Below, in pieces: positions 1 to 8,149 of a stretch of DNA of 64,000 nt. The first letter of the stretch is position 1, and each line of letters opens with the position of its first letter. The stretch comes from Anaerovorax odorimutans DSM 5092 (GTDB lineage Bacteria > Bacillota > Clostridia > Peptostreptococcales > Anaerovoracaceae), in the NCBI RefSeq assembly GCF_000426305.1, contig NZ_AUFC01000002.1, forward strand, positions 229,862 to 293,861, given 5' to 3'. A program made the translations under genes and the position numbers. The notes under the pieces were generated by a model. The model worked only from the letters and a program-made list of their open reading frames with translations. It did no database searches and had not been told where the DNA came from.

Positions 1-16
1 CTTAGGAGTTTTAATA

Positions 17-880
17 ATGATTTATTTAAAAAGTTTTTATTTACCATCACTTTATGAAGAAGAATTTAATAATCCCACACCTAGTGCTTATCCATATGGA
101 ATTTTTCCTCATAAAGAATTAAGTGATGTACATTTTAAACCTATCACTATTTTTTATGGCAGTAATGGTTCAGGTAAATCAACTTTGCTTAATTTAATTG
201 CAGAAAAGTTAAAACTGCCAAGAAATACTTTATTTAATACAAATCCTAAATTTAAAGAATATGTTAAAAAGTTTTGTGATTACTCTATGGAAACTAATGA
301 TGAAGGCCTATCAATAGATATACCATTGGGCAGTAAAATTATAACCAGTGAAGATATTTTTGACAATATATTATTAATCAGAGATGAAAATCAACTTATA
401 GATAAAAGAAAAGAGCAGAAAGAACAAGATTATTATGAAGCAAAATATAGTGAAATTAGTTTTAATTCTTTAAATGATTTAGATAGATTAAAAGAACAAA
501 ATGCTGCACGTAGGCAATCCAAGACTCAATTTATAACAGATCGTGTTGGAGAAAATATTGAACAATTCTCCAATGGTGAAACAGCATTAGCATACTTTGA
601 CAGAACTTTTGTACCTGATAAATTATATCTTTTAGATGAACCAGAAAATAGTTTATCACCAAAATTCCAATTACAACTTTCAGAACTAATCCTACAGTGT
701 ACACATTATTTGGGATGTCAATTTATTATAGCATCCCATTCACCATTTATTTTATCTATGGAGGAAGCTCAAATTTATGATCTTGATACAATTCCTGTAA
801 AAACAAGCAAATGGCAGGATTTAGAAAATATGAAAATATATTATGATTTATTTAAAAAGAACATGCATAAATTTAAATAA
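17..880 (+). CDS. small stand-alone ABC/AAA-type ATPase
   Basis: Predicted cytoplasmic ATPase of 287 residues, function unknown. Walker A GSNGSGKST is at residues 48-56, an ABC-signature-like FSNGE near 185, Walker B LYLLDEPENS near 204 and a switch-like ASHSPF near 239, so the nucleotide-binding fold looks complete. No membrane segments are visible and no permease, nuclease or toxin-like partner is adjacent. The start is supported by GGAG eight bases upstream of the ATG; whatever precedes it is outside the window. The gene is followed after 17 bases by the VanW-like gene, so they may be co-transcribed. It resembles the ATPase at 9459-10187 in size and motif order. ATPase fold is sure; the role is not. 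Confidence 0.8.
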   Translation: MIYLKSFYLPSLYEEEFNNPTPSAYPYGIFPHKELSDVHFKPITIFYGSNGSGKSTLLNLIAEKLKLPRNTLFNTNPKFKEYVKKFCDYSMETNDEGLSIDIPLGSKIITSEDIFDNILLIRDENQLIDKRKEQKEQDYYEAKYSEISFNSLNDLDRLKEQNAARRQSKTQFITDRVGENIEQFSNGETALAYFDRTFVPDKLYLLDEPENSLSPKFQLQLSELILQCTHYLGCQFIIASHSPFILSMEEAQIYDLDTIPVKTSKWQDLENMKIYYDLFKKNMHKFK

Positions 881-897
881 ATACGAGGAGAATTAGA

Positions 898-1722
898 ATG
901 TCAAAAAATATTTATCCCCTTAAGCCAAAAAAACGCACTGCTTTGAGATTATACCTTGGGAAAAACTACTATACACTTAAACGATATTTATGGTGGATTT
1001 TTGGCAAACAAAAATTTGTAAAACAAAACAATCATAAATTAAATAATACATATTTTTATCACTCTACACCGCTTTTAAGACAATTAAAAAATGTAGAAAT
1101 ATATTTGCAATATAATAAAATAATTAATTTAAAAATTGCAGTAAAAAAATTAAACAATGTAACAATAAAACCAGGTGAAACTTTTTCATATTGGAAATTA
1201 ATAGGAAAGCCCACTAAAAGAAAAGGATATGTAGATGGTATGGTTTTAAACTCAGGTAATTTTACAGCAAAAACAGGTGGAGGGCTTTGTCAACTTTCAA
1301 ATTTAATTTATTGGATGACTATTCATACCCCATTAACAATTTTGGAAAGATACAGACATAGCTTTGATGTTTTCCCTGATTCAAATCGTACACAACCCTT
1401 TGGTAGTGGAGCAACTTGTGTTTATAATTATCGTGACTTAATAATACGAAATGATACCAATTTTCCATTTCAACTTAAGCTTAAAGTAACTGATAAAGAC
1501 TTAGTTGGTGAATGGAATACGAATCATATACCTCAATATAAATATGAAGTATATGAAAAAGATCATAAAATGGTTGCCGAATATTGGGGGCAATACAGCA
1601 GGCATAATATTTTATGCAGAAAAAAATATAATTTGGACGGTATTGAAATAGATGATGAATATGTTACAGAAAATCATGCATTAATGATGTATCAGCCATT
1701 TATTACATCATCAATTAAATAA
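898..1722 (+). CDS. VanW family protein
   Basis: Protein of 274 residues with the VanW domain at about residues 88-205: GETFSYW at 93-99 and TGGGLCQLSN at 126-135 are the recognisable family motifs. The first 40 residues are basic with a short hydrophobic patch (YLWWIF) but no convincing signal peptide. VanW is named from some vancomycin-resistance clusters, where its biochemical role is unproven; here no vanA/B, vanX or vanRS genes are near, so resistance should not be inferred. Start chosen by GAGGAG eight bases upstream. It probably shares a transcript with the ATPase before it. Confidence 0.85.
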   Translation: MSKNIYPLKPKKRTALRLYLGKNYYTLKRYLWWIFGKQKFVKQNNHKLNNTYFYHSTPLLRQLKNVEIYLQYNKIINLKIAVKKLNNVTIKPGETFSYWKLIGKPTKRKGYVDGMVLNSGNFTAKTGGGLCQLSNLIYWMTIHTPLTILERYRHSFDVFPDSNRTQPFGSGATCVYNYRDLIIRNDTNFPFQLKLKVTDKDLVGEWNTNHIPQYKYEVYEKDHKMVAEYWGQYSRHNILCRKKYNLDGIEIDDEYVTENHALMMYQPFITSSIK

Positions 1723-1783
1723 AATAAACAAGAACTTCAATCAGAAATAAAAATTCTTCTATTATAAAAAGGTGGTACAAATT

Positions 1784-2020
1784 ATGAAAACAAAAAATTC
1801 AAAATTGCCGTATGTTGCTTTTGCATTAAGAATTATAACTTATTTGGCTGGTCTGTTTATCGCTGCTTTGATATATCTAGAATTTAAAAAGATGGCTACC
1901 ACATTTTCAATGGAAATTTTAGCATTTATATTTATAATTATATCTGTTATAATTATTTTTATTGACTTATATTTTCAAATAAAACAACTTAAAGAATTTA
2001 TAAAAACCAAAAAATTATAA
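1784..2020 (+). CDS. small two-helix membrane protein, unknown
   Basis: Seventy-eight residue protein with two predicted membrane helices (about residues 11-35 and 45-67) and a lysine-rich end, so probably an integral membrane protein with cytoplasmic tails. An in-frame GTG at 1772 is possible, but the AAAGGTGG ribosome site at 1768-1775 overlaps it and fits the ATG at 1784 instead. It lies 61 bases after the VanW-like gene and 33 bases before another small membrane protein, suggesting a small operon. No family was recognised. Confidence 0.6.
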   Translation: MKTKNSKLPYVAFALRIITYLAGLFIAALIYLEFKKMATTFSMEILAFIFIIISVIIIFIDLYFQIKQLKEFIKTKKL

Positions 2021-2053
2021 TTAAGAAACAATTAAAGTAAGGGGGTCTATAAA

Positions 2054-2260
2054 GTGTTATATTCCTTTTGGAATTATTTAAATAACTTATATTTTAAACT
2101 AACTGAAAATCATTCTTTGTACAAAGATTTAAATAAATTCATTATATTTCTTTTTTTTGCATCATTATTATTTCAAGGATTTTTATCTGAATTATTATCT
2201 TCTATAGCTATTTTACTTGCTGTATTTATAACATATTTAAACTATAAGATTAAGTTATAA
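2054..2260 (+). CDS. small hydrophobic protein, unknown
   Basis: Sixty-eight residue protein starting at GTG, eight bases after GGGGG at 2041-2045. The first half is soluble and aromatic-rich (WNYLNNLYFKLTENH), the second half is one or two hydrophobic segments (about 29-62). It directly follows the 78-residue membrane protein. No family was recognised; the strong ribosome site is the main reason to believe it is translated. Confidence 0.5.
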   Translation: MLYSFWNYLNNLYFKLTENHSLYKDLNKFIIFLFFASLLFQGFLSELLSSIAILLAVFITYLNYKIKL

Positions 2261-2439
2261 AATTAATAAATTTGTATCTAATTTACAAAAAAAATAATAA
2301 TTGTAAACTTTTTTAATATAAAATATGGAAGTATTAAGTAAAAAATGTTAAAATAAATAAAATATTTTTGTAATTAATATTAAAATTAATGAGCTAGTTT
2401 TAATAAAAAACTAAACAGGCTATTTATCAGGAGTTATTT

Positions 2440-3468
2440 ATGAAGCATAAAAGACAAATTATTTTAACAGCTATTATCTTTTTAACAATAATTATTGTAG
2501 GTACAATTGGATACTATAATTTATTAAATGTATCTTTAACAGATGCTTTATATATGACAGTTATTACAGTATCAACCGTAGGTTACACAGAGGTAGGAGT
2601 TATGACTCCTGAATCTAAAATATTTTCTATATTTATTATTTTTGCCGGTGTAGGTACTGCAGGATACGCATTTACAAGAATCGTCGTAATCTTCATTGAA
2701 GGTAGTCTAAGAGATTTATGGAGGAATAAAAAAATGGAATCAAAAATCGCTAAACTTGAAAACCATTATATATTATGCGGTGCAGGTGAATCAGGACGAG
2801 TTGTTGCCGATCTTTTTTTTAAAAGAGATGTTCCTTTTGTAATTATTGAAAAAGATGAATCAATTGTTAGTAATTATTTACAAAAAAATATGTTAATAAT
2901 CGGAGGAGATGCAACAGAAGAGTCAATACTAGAAAAAGCAAATATAAAAAAAGCAAAAGGTTTAATTAGTGCTCTTTCTAAAGATGTAGATAATTTATAT
3001 ACTGTTCTTACTGCTAGGCAATTAAATAGTAATTTATATATAATTTCAAGATCTATTGACAAAAGTTCTCCTTCTAAACTAAAAAAAGCAGGGGCTAATT
3101 ATACTATATCCGCAAATGCTATTGGAGGAAGGAGAATGGCTTCATTAATGCTTAGACCATCTGTTGTTTCTTTTTTGGATATAATTTCACATTCCGGTGA
3201 TATTGAATTTAATCTTGAAGACATCTTTTTAAATGAAAATTCAGAAATGGTGAATAAAAAAATTGGGGAATTAAATATTCCTGCTCGTTTTGGTTTAATC
3301 ATTTTAGCTATTAAAAAAGATAATAAGAAAATAATAACTTTTAATCCTGGGCCCGAAGTTGTTTTAGAAAAAGGTGATATTTTTTTAGTATTAGGTAAGG
3401 ATTCACAAGTTTCTGCTCTAAAAGAATATGCACACGACAACGGTGAGCATATTACTTGTTGCTTTTAA
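2440..3468 (+). CDS. potassium channel with RCK (TrkA-N/TrkA-C) domains
   Basis: Membrane K+ channel subunit of 342 residues. Two transmembrane helices (about 8-26 and 62-88) flank a pore loop with the selectivity filter TVGYTE at 46-51, the bacterial equivalent of TVGYGD. A cytoplasmic RCK domain follows, with the nucleotide-binding GxGxxG-like GAGESG at 114-119, then a TrkA-C domain at about 255-335. This is the MthK/Kch layout, acting as a tetramer with RCK domains sensing a ligand such as Ca2+, nucleotide or c-di-AMP; the ligand cannot be told here. It has its own ribosome site (CAGGAG) and about 180 bases of AT-rich leader, so it is likely monocistronic. Confidence 0.9.
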   Translation: MKHKRQIILTAIIFLTIIIVGTIGYYNLLNVSLTDALYMTVITVSTVGYTEVGVMTPESKIFSIFIIFAGVGTAGYAFTRIVVIFIEGSLRDLWRNKKMESKIAKLENHYILCGAGESGRVVADLFFKRDVPFVIIEKDESIVSNYLQKNMLIIGGDATEESILEKANIKKAKGLISALSKDVDNLYTVLTARQLNSNLYIISRSIDKSSPSKLKKAGANYTISANAIGGRRMASLMLRPSVVSFLDIISHSGDIEFNLEDIFLNENSEMVNKKIGELNIPARFGLIILAIKKDNKKIITFNPGPEVVLEKGDIFLVLGKDSQVSALKEYAHDNGEHITCCF

Positions 3469-3563
3469 AGTGTAATATTATAAGACAAACTATTAAAAAA
3501 TATAATTTAAAGTTTAATGTATTTAATAAAAAAAGTAAAAAATAATATATAGGAGATTTTAAA

Positions 3564-4463
3564 ATGTTGGACGTATGTTTACCTGGCACAGGAGGGACCA
3601 TTCCTTTAGAAAACAGATGGCTATCTTGTTGTTGGGTTGAATATCAAGGTAAAGCAATTTTGATTGATTGTGGCGAAGGTACTCAAATAGCTTTAAAAAA
3701 ATCCAATTGTAAAATAAGTCATCTTGACACTTTACTTATTACACATTATCATGCAGATCATATAGCAGGTCTTCCTGGTTTTTTACTTACTTTAGGTAAT
3801 AATGGCAAAACTACACCCCTTACGATTATTGGTCCTATTGGTTTAAAACATATAGTCTCAAGTTTAACTGTAATTGCCCCAATTCTTACATTTCCACTCA
3901 AGTTAATCGAATTAGAAAACAAAACAGATAGATTAAAAATAGGTGATATTATAATTTCGTATTTACCTTTAAAACACAGTATTCCATGTTTTGGTTATTG
4001 TATTACATTAAATCGTAAGCCTATATTTAATCCAGTAAAAGCAAATAATCTTAATATACCAAAAAATTTTTTTAAAATACTTCATAATGGGCAATCTGTA
4101 AAATTAGAAGATGGACGTATAATCCAGCCCAAAATGGTTTTAGATGGTATACGTAATCCAATTAAAATTTGCTATTGCACAGATACACAATTAGTAGACA
4201 GTATGAAAGATTTTGTTTGTAATGCCGATCTATTTATTTGTGAAGGAATGTATGGTGATGAAAATTTACATTATAAGATGGCGGAAAAAGGTCATATGAT
4301 ATTCTCAGAAAGTGCATTACTTGCAAAAGATGCACATGTGAAACAGTTATGGCTCACACACTATAGTCCGGCTTTATTGGAACCAGAACAATATATTGAT
4401 AATATACGTAAAATCTTTTCAAATACTTATTTAGCCTATGATGGAATAAGGACAACCCTGTAA
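3564..4463 (+). CDS. RNase Z-like metallo-beta-lactamase-fold hydrolase
   Basis: Metal-dependent hydrolase of 299 residues. The metallo-beta-lactamase motif THYHADH ends at residue 66 and is followed by IAGLPGF, as in the RNase Z branch (canonical HLHGDH...GLPG). DCGEGTQ at 35-41 is also an RNase Z hallmark, and downstream metal ligands appear in the YCTDTQ and THYSPA regions. RNase Z trims tRNA 3' ends; many Clostridia carry this form under that name, but arylsulfatase-like or other substrates are possible. The gene stands alone between the K+ channel and a convergent regulator. Fold is certain, tRNA activity is inferred. Confidence 0.8.
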   Translation: MLDVCLPGTGGTIPLENRWLSCCWVEYQGKAILIDCGEGTQIALKKSNCKISHLDTLLITHYHADHIAGLPGFLLTLGNNGKTTPLTIIGPIGLKHIVSSLTVIAPILTFPLKLIELENKTDRLKIGDIIISYLPLKHSIPCFGYCITLNRKPIFNPVKANNLNIPKNFFKILHNGQSVKLEDGRIIQPKMVLDGIRNPIKICYCTDTQLVDSMKDFVCNADLFICEGMYGDENLHYKMAEKGHMIFSESALLAKDAHVKQLWLTHYSPALLEPEQYIDNIRKIFSNTYLAYDGIRTTL

Positions 4464-4506
4464 TTACAAGCAGCTGCAAATATAATGTATAATGATTAAG
4501 GATTCT

Positions 4507-6306
4507 TTATTTTGATTTTATTCCTAATTCACGGATTCTTCTATATAAAGTTGATTCACTAATTTCCAATAATTTTGCAGCTTTTCTTTTACCTTCTACT
4601 GAATAACCATTCTTCTCCAAACAATCCTCAATTATCCCTTTCTGAAATAAATCAGTTCTGACATTCAGTGATTGTGTTTCGGCAGTTTTGAATTCATTTA
4701 TATAATTTGTTAAATGTAATTCAGAATTATTTAATTTTATTCTTTGTGGTAGACTATTCAATTGAACATGCAATTCTCTTTCTATATTCACTGCATATTC
4801 TACTGCATTCTCTAATTCTCTGATATTTCCCGGCCAAGAATAATTTAATAATAAATTTAAAACCTCAGGAGAAAATCCTAAAATATTTTTTTCAATTAAT
4901 TTATTGAATTTATTTAAAGCATAATTAAGAAGAATTGAGATATCTCCCGTACGTTCCCTTAATGGAGGGAGATGCAAAGGAATTACGTTTAATCTAAAAA
5001 ACAAATCTTCCCTGAATTCTTTATTTTTTATCATTTCTTCTAAGTTTTTATTAGTAGCTGCTATTATACGTACATTAATTGGTATAGTTTTATTTCCTCC
5101 AATCCTTTCAACTTCACGTTTTTGCAGTACATGAAGTAATTTAACTTGAAGGTGAAGGGGGAAGTCTCCAATTTCATCTAAAAATATAGTGCCGTTATTT
5201 GCTAATTCAAATTTGCCTGTTTTTCCAGTCTTGCTAGCCCCTGTAAATGCGCCTGGTTGATATCCGAACAGTTCACTTTCCAGCAATGTATCTGGAATCG
5301 CGCCGCAGTTAATAGTAATAAACGGAGCAGTTTTTCTTTTACTTGCATTGTGAATAGCTCGGGCAAAAAAGCCCTTTCCAGTACCACTTTCTCCCGTTAT
5401 TAATATAGTAGATTGACTGGCAGCAACTTGTGCAGCCTCTAGCTTTACTCTTGAGATTGATTTACTTTGTCCTATGATTTCAGAAAAAGATGTTGTATTT
5501 TCTATTTGCGTCATATTATAAATCCTTGAACGCACATCCGATACGTCTTGAAAAGAAATAACAGAACCCACTACTACTTTTTTATCGCCTATCTCTGTAT
5601 TAATAGGCATTGCAGTAATTAAAAAATGCATATCATTTCCCGATTCATCTATATATATTTCCTCTACATCTGTTATAAGTTTGCCTTGATTTATTACTTC
5701 TGAAAAAGGAAAATTAGACCATATTTTATTTATTGGTTTACCAATTAGATTCTCACTGTTTTTCATTAAAAGTGTTTCGCTCTGTTTATTACAAGACATT
5801 ATAATACCATCATGATCCAAGGCAATAATTCCGTCATGAATTGACTCTAAAATAGCCTTTAATTCCGAGCTTTTTTGTGTTTCTGCTAGTTTACTTGCAA
5901 TAAGTGATGCCATTTTTTTTAAAAACAATAATAAATTTTTACTATTGGAAATCAATATATTTTGCTGCTTTTTATTAAATGCTACCAAAGCAATGATGCC
6001 TATTACTTGTTTATCTAAAATAATAGGGCAGCATATTTCAGCTAATTCTTTTTCCTTAGCATGATAATTGGGATGATTTTCAGTGCTTTTTAAAATTACT
6101 GCCTGACCATTAATTAAAATATTACCATAAAATTCATCTTTACTGATTTTCCCATTTTCTTCAAATGTTCCTAACTTTTCTTTATATCTTCCTGTACCCG
6201 CAATGATTTCAAGATTTTTATCCACTATTTCTGTTTCAATTCCTAAAACATGAGTAGTAGCTTCAGCAACTTCCATTACAGTATTTTGTATAATAGCTAA
6301 ATTCAA
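4507..6306 (-). CDS. sigma-54-dependent transcriptional activator (GAF-like, PAS, AAA+, Fis HTH)
   Basis: Enhancer-binding protein of 599 residues that should open sigma-54 promoters. Order: GAF-like sensory region (about 1-140), PAS (about 145-260), AAA+ core with Walker A GESGTGKG at 305-312, the sigma-54 contact loop GAFTGA at 352-357 and Walker B IFLDEIG at 374-380, then a Fis-type helix-turn-helix at about 573-596. All key AAA+ residues are present. Translation starts at TTG, supported by AAGGAGGAA seven bases upstream; no ATG competes. It is the only gene on - in the left half and is divergent from the aminotransferase at 6514, whose upstream region carries a sigma-54 promoter and palindromic half-sites, so that gene is the likely target. 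The signal is unknown. Confidence 0.93.
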   Translation of the reverse strand: MNLAIIQNTVMEVAEATTHVLGIETEIVDKNLEIIAGTGRYKEKLGTFEENGKISKDEFYGNILINGQAVILKSTENHPNYHAKEKELAEICCPIILDKQVIGIIALVAFNKKQQNILISNSKNLLLFLKKMASLIASKLAETQKSSELKAILESIHDGIIALDHDGIIMSCNKQSETLLMKNSENLIGKPINKIWSNFPFSEVINQGKLITDVEEIYIDESGNDMHFLITAMPINTEIGDKKVVVGSVISFQDVSDVRSRIYNMTQIENTTSFSEIIGQSKSISRVKLEAAQVAASQSTILITGESGTGKGFFARAIHNASKRKTAPFITINCGAIPDTLLESELFGYQPGAFTGASKTGKTGKFELANNGTIFLDEIGDFPLHLQVKLLHVLQKREVERIGGNKTIPINVRIIAATNKNLEEMIKNKEFREDLFFRLNVIPLHLPPLRERTGDISILLNYALNKFNKLIEKNILGFSPEVLNLLLNYSWPGNIRELENAVEYAVNIERELHVQLNSLPQRIKLNNSELHLTNYINEFKTAETQSLNVRTDLFQKGIIEDCLEKNGYSVEGKRKAAKLLEISESTLYRRIRELGIKSK

Positions 6307-6374
6307 TATAAATTCCTCCTTATAAAACTTTATATTATTTATAGTATATTTTATTTATAATTTATAGTCAATTG

Positions 6375-6403
6375 TGACAAATGAATTGTCAAATATGACA
6401 ATT
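6375..6403. promoter_or_regulatory. candidate activator-binding sites (UAS), TGACAA/TTGTCA half-sites
   Basis: An inverted repeat AATTGTCA, four bases, TGACAATT occupies 6384-6403, and a further TGACAA half-site lies at 6375-6380, giving three alternating half-sites in 29 bases. They sit about 75-100 bases upstream of the expected start of the sigma-54 promoter at 6452, the usual distance for an enhancer-binding protein. That the divergent regulator (4507-6306) binds here is inferred. Confidence 0.6.
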
Positions 6404-6451
6404 ATTAAAAGTTTTCCGTTAAAATTGTTGATAATATAAGTCTTATTGACC

Positions 6452-6468
6452 TTGGCACACAATTTGCT
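6452..6468 (+). promoter_or_regulatory. sigma-54 (-24/-12) promoter
   Basis: TTGGCAC, five bases, TTGCT: the GG at 6454-6455 and GC at 6466-6467 are exactly ten bases apart, matching the consensus TGGCAC-N5-TTGCW without mismatch in the core. Transcription would start near 6478, about 36 bases before the aminotransferase ATG. Orientation is toward 6514. Confidence 0.85.
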
Positions 6469-6513
6469 GTTTTATATATTAATAAAAACTATTTAATCAA
6501 GGAGGATATAAAA

Positions 6514-7908
6514 ATGATTACAGATAATAAAACACCTTATAGACTAATTAGTGACGAAGGTCTTAAAAAATTAAGAGCCCGTGAAGATGAATTATTTGCA
6601 AAGCGTACTAAAAAAAGCAAAGATACATTTGATAAAGCACAAGAAATGCTATTAAATGGTGTACCTATGCCTTGGATGGGCGACTGGGGAACTTCTTATC
6701 CAATCTTTGTTAATAAAGCTTCAGGAAACATAGTAGAAGATATAGACGGAAATGAGTATATTGATTTTTGTCTTGGTGATACTGGTGCTATGTTTGGACA
6801 CTCCCCAGAGGCTACTGCCGAAATCGTAGCAAAACAAGTAAAGCAGGGTATTACAACTATGATGCCTTCTATTGACTCCTTAGAAATCGGGAAAGAATTA
6901 AGTAAACGTTTTGGACTACCACTATGGCAAGTTGCGATGACAGCGACTGAAGCCAACCGTTATGTTATACGTAATTGCCGTGCATTAACCGGAAGACCAA
7001 AAGTGCTTTCAATTAATGAAAGTTATCATGGCAGTCTTGATGAAACCCTCCCACATATTGGACTTGATGGTAAATTAAAATTAAGATCAGAATATGATAT
7101 GAACCCGGCAGTTCCAAAAGAAGCTTTAAGCCGTGTTGTTGAATTTAATGATATTGAAGCATTAGAAAATGAACTTTCATACAAAGATTGTGCTTGTGTT
7201 CTTATTGAACCAGTAATGACCAATTGTGGAATGGTATTACCTGAGCCTGGCTATCATGAAAAACTACGTGAACTATGTGATAAATATGGTACTTATTTGA
7301 TCTATGATGAAACACATACTTTTTCAAATGGTTATGGAGGTTATACTAAAGCTTACGGTTTAAAACCGGACTTTATAACACTGGGGAAATCAATTGCAGG
7401 AGGAATTCCGGTTTCAGTTTATGGCTTTACGAAAGAAATTGGTGATCGTATAAATGAGACTTACGGTCATAAAAGTGTTTCTGATCCTATGGGTATAGGT
7501 GGTACTCTTTCTGCTAATGCTTTTGCCATTGCAGCTATGCGTGAAACTTTGCAAAAAGTTGCTACAGAAGAAGCCTTTGAAAAGATGTTTACCGGTCAAA
7601 ACCGTCTGTCAGATGGGTTAGAAAAAATTTTATACAAATACAATATTCCTTGGAGTCTTACCCGCAGCGGTGCACGATGTGAATTGCAATTTATGCCCAA
7701 TGCTCCTAAAACAGGTTCAGAAGCTAAAAAATATTTTGACTGGGAGCTGATGTATTATTTACACATTTATTTAGAAAATCGTGGAATTCTCATTACTCCA
7801 TTTCATAATATGATGCTTATTTCACCAGTAACTACAGATGAAGATATAGATTATTTAATTAAAGGATGGAAAGATTGTTTGACAGAGCTTGTTGAAATAG
7901 GAAAATAG
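6514..7908 (+). CDS. class III (glutamate-1-semialdehyde aminomutase-like) PLP aminotransferase
   Basis: PLP enzyme of 464 residues in the class III aminotransferase fold. Visible landmarks: YHG at 171-173, YDETHTF at 264-270 with the cofactor-binding Asp265, and the Schiff-base lysine in FITLGKSIAGG at Lys292. The usual SGTEA-type motif reads MTATEAN (142-148), so the substrate may be unusual. It is not near hemA-D or hemL partners, so haem synthesis is unlikely; sigma-54 control and a dedicated activator point to catabolism of an amino acid or diamine. Start is set by AAGGAGG nine bases before the ATG. Class is sure, substrate unknown. Confidence 0.88.
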   Translation: MITDNKTPYRLISDEGLKKLRAREDELFAKRTKKSKDTFDKAQEMLLNGVPMPWMGDWGTSYPIFVNKASGNIVEDIDGNEYIDFCLGDTGAMFGHSPEATAEIVAKQVKQGITTMMPSIDSLEIGKELSKRFGLPLWQVAMTATEANRYVIRNCRALTGRPKVLSINESYHGSLDETLPHIGLDGKLKLRSEYDMNPAVPKEALSRVVEFNDIEALENELSYKDCACVLIEPVMTNCGMVLPEPGYHEKLRELCDKYGTYLIYDETHTFSNGYGGYTKAYGLKPDFITLGKSIAGGIPVSVYGFTKEIGDRINETYGHKSVSDPMGIGGTLSANAFAIAAMRETLQKVATEEAFEKMFTGQNRLSDGLEKILYKYNIPWSLTRSGARCELQFMPNAPKTGSEAKKYFDWELMYYLHIYLENRGILITPFHNMMLISPVTTDEDIDYLIKGWKDCLTELVEIGK

Positions 7909-7974
7909 AGCAAAAATTACTGTTATAAAGCTATATTTGTAACTAAAAAACGATCATAGTTTAAAATAATGTGA

Positions 7975-8012
7975 CCCCCATAAGTTAGATTTTTAGGTCT
8001 AACTTATGGGGG
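7975..8012. repeat. 15-bp perfect inverted repeat (hairpin), terminator or IS-end remnant
   Basis: CCCCCATAAGTTAGA (7975-7989) and its exact complement (7998-8012) flank an 8-base loop. There is no T-run directly after either arm, so it is a poor intrinsic terminator for the aminotransferase, although it lies just downstream. The outer sequence (GTGACCCCCATAAGTTAGA) resembles terminal repeats of IS3/IS150-type elements as remembered, so it may be a MITE-like or collapsed IS remnant. Confidence 0.6.
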
Positions 8013-8149
8013 TAAGTTCAAAAAGTTTATACTATGGTCTTTTTTTTATTATAAAATTTCTTATAATAAAAATAATAAGTAATATAGCTATCAACATCAA
8101 TTTATTTTGTAATATAGATAAATCTTTAAAAAACGAAAGGAGAAAATAA

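Noticed and set aside
898..1722. VanW as sign of vancomycin resistance
   Set aside because: No vanH/A/X/R/S genes nearby; the family is widespread in sensitive Firmicutes.
3099..3440. 113-codon open frame antisense to the K+ channel
   Set aside because: Shadow of a well-supported gene, no ribosome site. The same applies to the other opposite-strand frames inside obgE, mutS, mutL, dxs, alaS and sbcC.
7981..7997. AAGTTAGATTTTTAGG resembles AAGTTAGATTTTAGG in the dif-like site
   Set aside because: A 15-base near match is expected by chance in a 64-kb AT-rich window, and the arms of the two structures are unrelated.
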